Source: Sthenelais limicola
Lineage: Eukaryota; Annelida; Polychaeta; Phyllodocida; Sigalionidae
Direction: 5' to 3'
DNA length: 64,000 nucleotides
NCBI GenBank assembly: GCA_942159475.1
Contig: OW804097.1
Span: 53,712,986 to 53,776,985 of the forward strand
Both the position numbers and the translations under genes were made by a program. Numbering within the stretch: the first letter of the stretch is position 1; each line of letters begins with the position of its first letter. Under the pieces are notes generated by a model that searched no databases, was not told the origin of the DNA, and saw only the letters and a list, made by a program, of their open reading frames with translations. This document shows positions 59,438 through 64,000 of the stretch, piece by piece.

Positions 59438-61381
59438 GTGCAATATCTTCTTGATTCTCTTGATTCTGATATTTCCTCATTCACCTTGACTCCTGAGGGC
59501 CCAACTGTGTTGTCCTTCAGACCAGGAAATTTGAAATTTTACCTCCAGGAATGGGAGAAAATTACTTCGGACCCGGACACTTTGGGTATTGTCCGTGGAG
59601 TAAAGCTCAATTTCCTTAAGCCGCCAGTTCAATCCAATGTTCCTCATCAATATTCCTTTGCTCCTGAAAGGAGAGCTGCAGTAGCGGAAGAAGTTCAGAA
59701 ATTGATCACCAAGGGAGTTGTTGTTGAGACAGATATTTCTGAAATTTCGTATCTATCTAATGTGTTTGTGACCCCAAAACCCGGTAATAAGTGGAGGTTG
59801 ATTCTTGACCTCACTGCTTTGAATAAGCATTTACCTTTGGTTCATTTCAAGATGGATAATCTTCAAGCGGCGTTGGAAATGTTGAGACCAGGATCTTTTA
59901 TGGCTTCGTTGGATCTACAGGAGGCTTATTTTTCTCTTCCCCTGCATAGAGAATCGCAACCCTATATTGCTTTCCCTTGGGATGGAAAGTTTTATAGGTA
60001 TATTGCTGTGCCTTTTGGTTTGTCCCCAGCTCCATGGTTGTTTACAAAAGCAATGAAACCTGTGTTTTCCTCTGTTCATGAACAGGGGGGTTTCGGATTC
60101 AGTTACATTGATGATTGCTTCTTGTGGGGACAAACAAAAGAGGAGTGTGCGAATTCAGTTTTATTAGCCATGCAACAGTTGTGCAAGTTAGGCTATTTTG
60201 TGCATCCTCAAAAGTCAACAATTGTGCCTTCTCAAGTGATGAAATTCTTGGGATTCTTCATTGACTCTTCAAAGATGATTGTGTACCCTCCAGATGAGAA
60301 GAGATCTGCATGTTTGGAGAGGGTTGAGCGATTCCTTCAGGATAGGAGTTCTTCGTTCACCATTCAAGAGGTGTGTTCTTTAACTGGAACACTCGTTAGT
60401 TTGTGCAATGGCATTGACTATGGCCTAGCCCATTACAAAAGCTTAGAGAAGGACAAAATCGCAGCTTTGGCGTATCATGCTGGTGATTTTTCTGCTAGAA
60501 TGTTTCTCTCTGAGGCAGCGATTGAGGATCTTCGCTGGTGGAGGTCTAATCTGCCATGGAGGTCTAGGAAGATTAGGACCTTCGCACCTTCCCTTACCAT
60601 GTTTGCTGATGCTTGTGATCATGGATGGGGTGCGGTTCTGGATGAAGGAATGGCTCAAGGTTATTTTGATGATTATGAGGAGAATTATCATATCAACACC
60701 AAGGAAATTTTGGCCATTAAATGGGGCATTCTTGCTCTTGCGGGTGATGTGTGTGATACCCACATTATGATCCGCTGTGATAACACAACTGCTATTGCTT
60801 ACATCAATAAGTTTGGAGGCACTAAATCATCGAGTTGCAATGAGGTTGCTAAGGAAATCTGGCTCTGGGCTGAGGAAAGAGGAAATTGGCTTTCTGCTTC
60901 TCACATTCCTGGATTGGAAAATGTTGATGCGGATTTGGCTAGTAGACAGCTGACGGAGGACACAGAGTGGGCTCTCAGTCAAGAAATTTTTGACCATATT
61001 TGCTCAGAATTTGGATCTCCAGATGTAGATCTTTTTGCCTCTAGACATAATTTCAAGGTTGAAATCTATGCTAGCTGGTTTCCTGATCCTTCCTCTACAT
61101 TTATTGATGCTTTCTCTATTTCTTGGAAGCAATTCTCACGGCCTTATATTTTTCCTCCTTTTAGGCTGGTAGGAAGGTGTCTGCAGAAGATCGAGATGGA
61201 AAGAATTCGAGCGATTGTTGTCGCCCCGAATTGGTCGTCTCAACCCTGGTTCCCACAGATGAAAACCAGAAGCAGACAACTTCTGTACATAAGAAAAGGA
61301 AGAAGAAATCTCGTTCCTCAAAAGGACATGTTTCAGGACGAGAAGATTGCGAGTTGCTCTCTTCTCGCCGCACTCTTTTGA
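59438..61381 (+). CDS. DIRS ORF2: reverse transcriptase, RNase H, methyltransferase-like domain
   Basis: Copies element RNA into DNA. Counting from the GTG at 59438, the RT domain spans ~80-270 with D159 (SLDLQEAYF) and YIDD at 223-226. RNase H spans ~385-505 with D391, E423, D448 and D499. A Dam-like methyltransferase-type domain typical of DIRS elements follows (~510-600, DVDLFASRHNFKV and FPPFR). The frame is open from 59198 and overlaps Gag by 238 bases in a different frame, with no ATG near its start, so expression probably needs frameshifting, re-initiation or splicing. GTG at 59438 is only a nominal start. The last 205 bases overlap the recombinase frame. Confidence 0.9.
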   Translation: MQYLLDSLDSDISSFTLTPEGPTVLSFRPGNLKFYLQEWEKITSDPDTLGIVRGVKLNFLKPPVQSNVPHQYSFAPERRAAVAEEVQKLITKGVVVETDISEISYLSNVFVTPKPGNKWRLILDLTALNKHLPLVHFKMDNLQAALEMLRPGSFMASLDLQEAYFSLPLHRESQPYIAFPWDGKFYRYIAVPFGLSPAPWLFTKAMKPVFSSVHEQGGFGFSYIDDCFLWGQTKEECANSVLLAMQQLCKLGYFVHPQKSTIVPSQVMKFLGFFIDSSKMIVYPPDEKRSACLERVERFLQDRSSSFTIQEVCSLTGTLVSLCNGIDYGLAHYKSLEKDKIAALAYHAGDFSARMFLSEAAIEDLRWWRSNLPWRSRKIRTFAPSLTMFADACDHGWGAVLDEGMAQGYFDDYEENYHINTKEILAIKWGILALAGDVCDTHIMIRCDNTTAIAYINKFGGTKSSSCNEVAKEIWLWAEERGNWLSASHIPGLENVDADLASRQLTEDTEWALSQEIFDHICSEFGSPDVDLFASRHNFKVEIYASWFPDPSSTFIDAFSISWKQFSRPYIFPPFRLVGRCLQKIEMERIRAIVVAPNWSSQPWFPQMKTRSRQLLYIRKGRRNLVPQKDMFQDEKIASCSLLAALF

Positions 61382-62421
61382 AACAGGTGGTGGATAAGTT
61401 AGAAATTTCATCTAGAGCTAAGGAACATTATTTGGATAGTTGGTCAAAGAACACGAAGAAGTCCTACCGTACTTATCACAGAAAGTGGAAGTTCTATTGC
61501 TATGAGAATGATATTCCATATGCAATTCCCACTTATAATCAGGCGATTGATTTTCTGTGTGATCTTTACGACCAAGGAATGGGTTATGGAGCCGTTGCTT
61601 CAGCTCGTTCTGCTCTTTCTTCAGTTATGCCTAAAATTAGGAATGAAACTTTTGGAGCTTCAGTGACTGTGTCTAGAATCATCGGAGGAATGTTCAACAA
61701 GCGGCCTCCTAAGACGAGGTACTCTGAAACATGGGATCCGGATATAGTACTTGGCTACATCGCTTCTTTGTTTCCTCTAGCGGGCCTCAATTTGCCTCAG
61801 CTAACCCAGAGGACTCTTACGTTAATGATGTTGGTCACCTCTCAGCGGGTGCAGACTTTACAGACTCTTAAGTGTGAGGATGTTATTTTTGCCTCTAAGG
61901 ATAAGGTCACTATTCTTCTGTCGGAAAAGATAAAGACTTCAGCTGTGGGAAGAGCTTTAGGTTCCATCGTTATGGAATCTTTTCCGGACAATGAGAAAGT
62001 GTGTGTTCTTCGTTCTCTGCGTCACTATATGTTCAGGACGTCAGATCTTCGACCTAAGGATTCAGCTGGAAATTCAGTGGGCCAGTTGTTCATTAGTCAT
62101 ACTGCGCCTTTTAAGCCAGTTCTGACTTGTACTTTGGCTAAGTATGTTAGATGCATTCTTTCGGCGAGTGGACTCAATACCAATGTATTCAGACCTCACA
62201 GTGTGCGTGGAGCCACTGCTTCAAAGCTAGCTGCGTTACATGTCCCAGTGGACCAAATTATGAAGACAGCTATGTGGAAAGATGAGAACACCTTTAGGCG
62301 TTTCTATCATAAGCCGATCAACGTGACAACAGCTACTTCTACTCATTTGTTGTCTGCTTTCGCCAACAAGGAAAGAGACAAGAAGCAGTCCAGAGCTTCT
62401 TCTCACGTTTCTTCTGAGTAG
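61165..62421 (+). CDS. DIRS ORF3, tyrosine recombinase
   Basis: Integrates the circular DNA by site-specific recombination, replacing the integrase of LTR elements. Numbering from a GTG at 61177 gives R224 (SQRVQT), H341 and R344 (HSVRGA), W367 (AMWKDE, replacing the usual H) and the nucleophile Y377 (RRFYHKP), so the R-H-R-W-Y set is complete. A SAM-like N-terminal half precedes them (~residues 70-180). The frame opens immediately after a stop codon (TAG, 61162-61164) that is also the AG of a strong acceptor-like sequence, and no ATG is near. Translation from a spliced mRNA is a reasonable inference. Confidence 0.9.
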   Translation, partial: AGRKVSAEDRDGKNSSDCCRPELVVSTLVPTDENQKQTTSVHKKRKKKSRSSKGHVSGREDCELLSSRRTLLKQVVDKLEISSRAKEHYLDSWSKNTKKSYRTYHRKWKFYCYENDIPYAIPTYNQAIDFLCDLYDQGMGYGAVASARSALSSVMPKIRNETFGASVTVSRIIGGMFNKRPPKTRYSETWDPDIVLGYIASLFPLAGLNLPQLTQRTLTLMMLVTSQRVQTLQTLKCEDVIFASKDKVTILLSEKIKTSAVGRALGSIVMESFPDNEKVCVLRSLRHYMFRTSDLRPKDSAGNSVGQLFISHTAPFKPVLTCTLAKYVRCILSASGLNTNVFRPHSVRGATASKLAALHVPVDQIMKTAMWKDENTFRRFYHKPINVTTATSTHLLSAFANKERDKKQSRASSHVSSE

Positions 62422-62582
62422 TGTTGTTTTCTTTTCCAAAGGAACTTTGAGAGTCCTAGTTATGCTGTCCGAGACTTACAGCAAAAGGACTAGTTATCTT
62501 CGTCTTAAGACTTCGAACTTTAAGGAGAAAGGACTTAACGTATTCACCTTTGATGGTAACCGGAGGAATTGTGAGTTAAATA

Positions 62583-62706
62583 TCTCATGTGCTGCCACCT
62601 GACGGTGGCTGCAGACAAGAATTGATTAGATGTACAATACTCACAGGGTTCGTAGTAGTACATCTGTGATTCTTGCTCTGCAGACAGCCGTCGGTGGGGG
62701 GACAAG
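62583..62706 (+). repeat. DIRS internal complementary region (ICR)
   Basis: Two abutting parts. 62583-62623 is the reverse complement of the element's left end, and 62624-62706 is the reverse complement of its right end. It is thought to template joining of the two ends during circular DNA synthesis. Identity of both parts with the termini is exact by eye. Confidence 0.92.
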
Positions 62707-62843
62707 CCCACCACGCCCACCCAGGCGTTTGTCCCCCTTCACCGGGTTGTCGACTGTCTACAGTCAGGACAATATTCTTCTGGACTCAGAATATTGCTGT
62801 TATTTCAATTCCTCTGTGCAAGCTACGTTTCCCGATTTAAACC

Positions 62844-62950
62844 CTGCCTTAGCCTCGTTCTCCTTCTCTTGTCCCCCCACCGACGGCTGTCTGCAGAGCA
62901 AGAATCACAGATGTACTACTACGAACCCTGTGAGTATTGTACATCTAATC
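62844..62950 (-). repeat. DIRS right inverted terminal repeat with extension
   Basis: Inverted relative to the left ITR. The inner 25 bp are identical and the outer part diverged. It extends ~48 bp beyond the left ITR homology (AATCACAGATGTACTACTAC and following), an extension whose complement is present only in the ICR. Confidence 0.88.
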
Positions 62951-64000
62951 AATTAATATTTAGGTCAAATACATGTATGATAAAAATATTTGTTTAAAAA
63001 GCCAATTGAATCCAGGACTCAGTCTAGGCTCACAGTTGAGAGAGTCCCTCCAAACTGAGGGAAAGCCTCTCGCTCTAAACCTTTATATGCCATTAGAATC
63101 CCATTAGGACGCCTATTTCAGGGCCCGGAAAGCCATTAGCACAGTAGGCGTACAATCACTGACATACCATTCTTATCTGATTTAAGAGGCTGTGAGCTTA
63201 GACTATAAATCTATTCCAAATACAATGTGTAGCTAGATGCGAAAAAATGTTTCACCTTGGAGTAATTAATAGAATGTGGTCCTCATTATAGATAGTGTTT
63301 AGTGTTACCATCGTTATTATTCATATTATCGATGTTATATTAATAATTAAGTCTAATGGGGAACAACTTGAATACACTCTAAAGTTATGATTCGATTATC
63401 TTGTATTATCCCTCTTTGTTCTTTTTCCAGAAATATTTATTATATTTGCAGTCGTAGAAAAATGGTTTTAAAACAATCCCAACCACCAACTTTATTTACT
63501 GATAGATTAAGGTAGCTTAGTTTTAAGTTAGAACGAAGTTACAGGTCCCCAGTTTAGTCCTGAATGATATGATTATTATCCCTTTCTTCTGGCATCTACT
63601 TCTCTCTACAAAGGAATCTTTATTCTTATTCTATATTAAATATTGTGTTTTCTCTTTAAACATCCCGTTCTATTTCGTCCTCCCCATATTAATTTGGTTC
63701 CATTTAATATGAATTAAAATAGCCCCAAAATCCAGCTGCTCTGTACTTTTAACACGCTTTTACTCTAGTGTAACAGAAAGGCCAACGTACACACCATGCT
63801 GGGAGGATAGTTGCTGTAAAGATACTGTGTCAGTGTGTGGGTGTATTGAGGGCACTCCTACTTCCTACCTCCTCACCTAGCATGCCATACCTGGCAGCAT
63901 CCACGTTACTCTTTAGTCTGTAGACTTGCCATCTCCCCTGATTAAACTAAGATATTTTATGATGAAAGTGTCCATCCCAGGTTTTACTTTCATATACAGG
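62951..64000. other. Non-coding stretch to the end of the window
   Basis: No gene, inverted repeat or domain recognised. AT-rich throughout. Confidence 0.5.

Larger units (their letters stand above)
57803..62950 (+). mobile_element. Full-length DIRS-type retrotransposon, 5.1 kb
   Basis: Order: left inverted terminal repeat, Gag, RT-RNase H-methyltransferase-like, tyrosine recombinase, internal complementary region (ICR), right inverted terminal repeat. The first 41 bp (57803-57843) are exactly complementary to ICR part 1 (62583-62623). The last 83 bp (62868-62950) are exactly complementary to ICR part 2 (62624-62706). The two ITRs share a 25-bp inverted identity (57840-57864 with 62844-62868). 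Joining the right end to the left end gives a junction whose reverse complement is the ICR, as the DIRS circular-intermediate model requires. No target duplication is expected. All frames are open. Flanks share ATTAAT at the two ends. Confidence 0.93.

Noticed and set aside
62620..62955. The ~330-bp palindrome considered as a separate foldback element beside the DIRS copy
   Set aside because: Its left arm is the second half of the ICR and its right arm is the right terminus; the circle-junction match shows that it is part of the DIRS element.

Overview
This window is animal (metazoan) genomic DNA. It has intron-containing genes with GT-AG splice sites, AT-rich non-coding DNA, long homopolymer and (TC)n tracts, and many transposable elements. 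The gene families and the mix of elements (DIRS, piggyBac, Harbinger/hAT-like MITEs, LINE tails) suit a marine invertebrate, perhaps a lophotrochozoan, but the sequence does not fix the species. No prokaryotic genes, rRNA, convincing tRNA genes or CRISPR arrays were seen.

Layout. (1) 1-19.3 kb: mostly non-coding, with two alternative 3'-terminal exons of a plus-strand CD164-like sialomucin (7478-7701 and 13989-14365). The 5' exons probably lie before the window. Two hAT-like MITEs lie in this part. (2) 19354-27782: one large piggyBac element bounded by TTAA and matching inverted termini. It carries a four-exon transposase (590 aa, DDD triad present), subterminal repeats, ~200-bp internal repeats in inverted orientation and a 1.66-kb GATC-rich minisatellite. 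(3) 28.6-45.5 kb: a complete minus-strand inhibitor-of-apoptosis gene, seven coding exons and 739 aa, with three BIR domains, a UBA domain and a RING finger. All splice phases agree. Its introns hold a decayed DIRS retroelement, a LINE tail, MITEs and several interspersed repeats. (4) 45.7-57.4 kb: a gene-poor repeat graveyard with LINE fragments, a hammerhead-like Penelope-type tail, a 383-bp MITE, a 2.7-kb TIR element with TAA target duplications that contains scrambled tyrosine-recombinase-retroelement pieces, and copies of a ~550-bp repeat family. (5) 57803-62950: a full-length DIRS retrotransposon with Gag, RT/RNase H/methyltransferase-like and tyrosine recombinase frames all open. Its inverted termini and internal complementary region are intact and are the exact reverse complement of the predicted circle junction.

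The host genes (CD164-like trafficking sialomucin, IAP E3 ligase) are probably unrelated in function. The main interest is in the mobile elements: a DIRS copy that looks recently active, and an unusually large, intron-bearing piggyBac that has accumulated a minisatellite.
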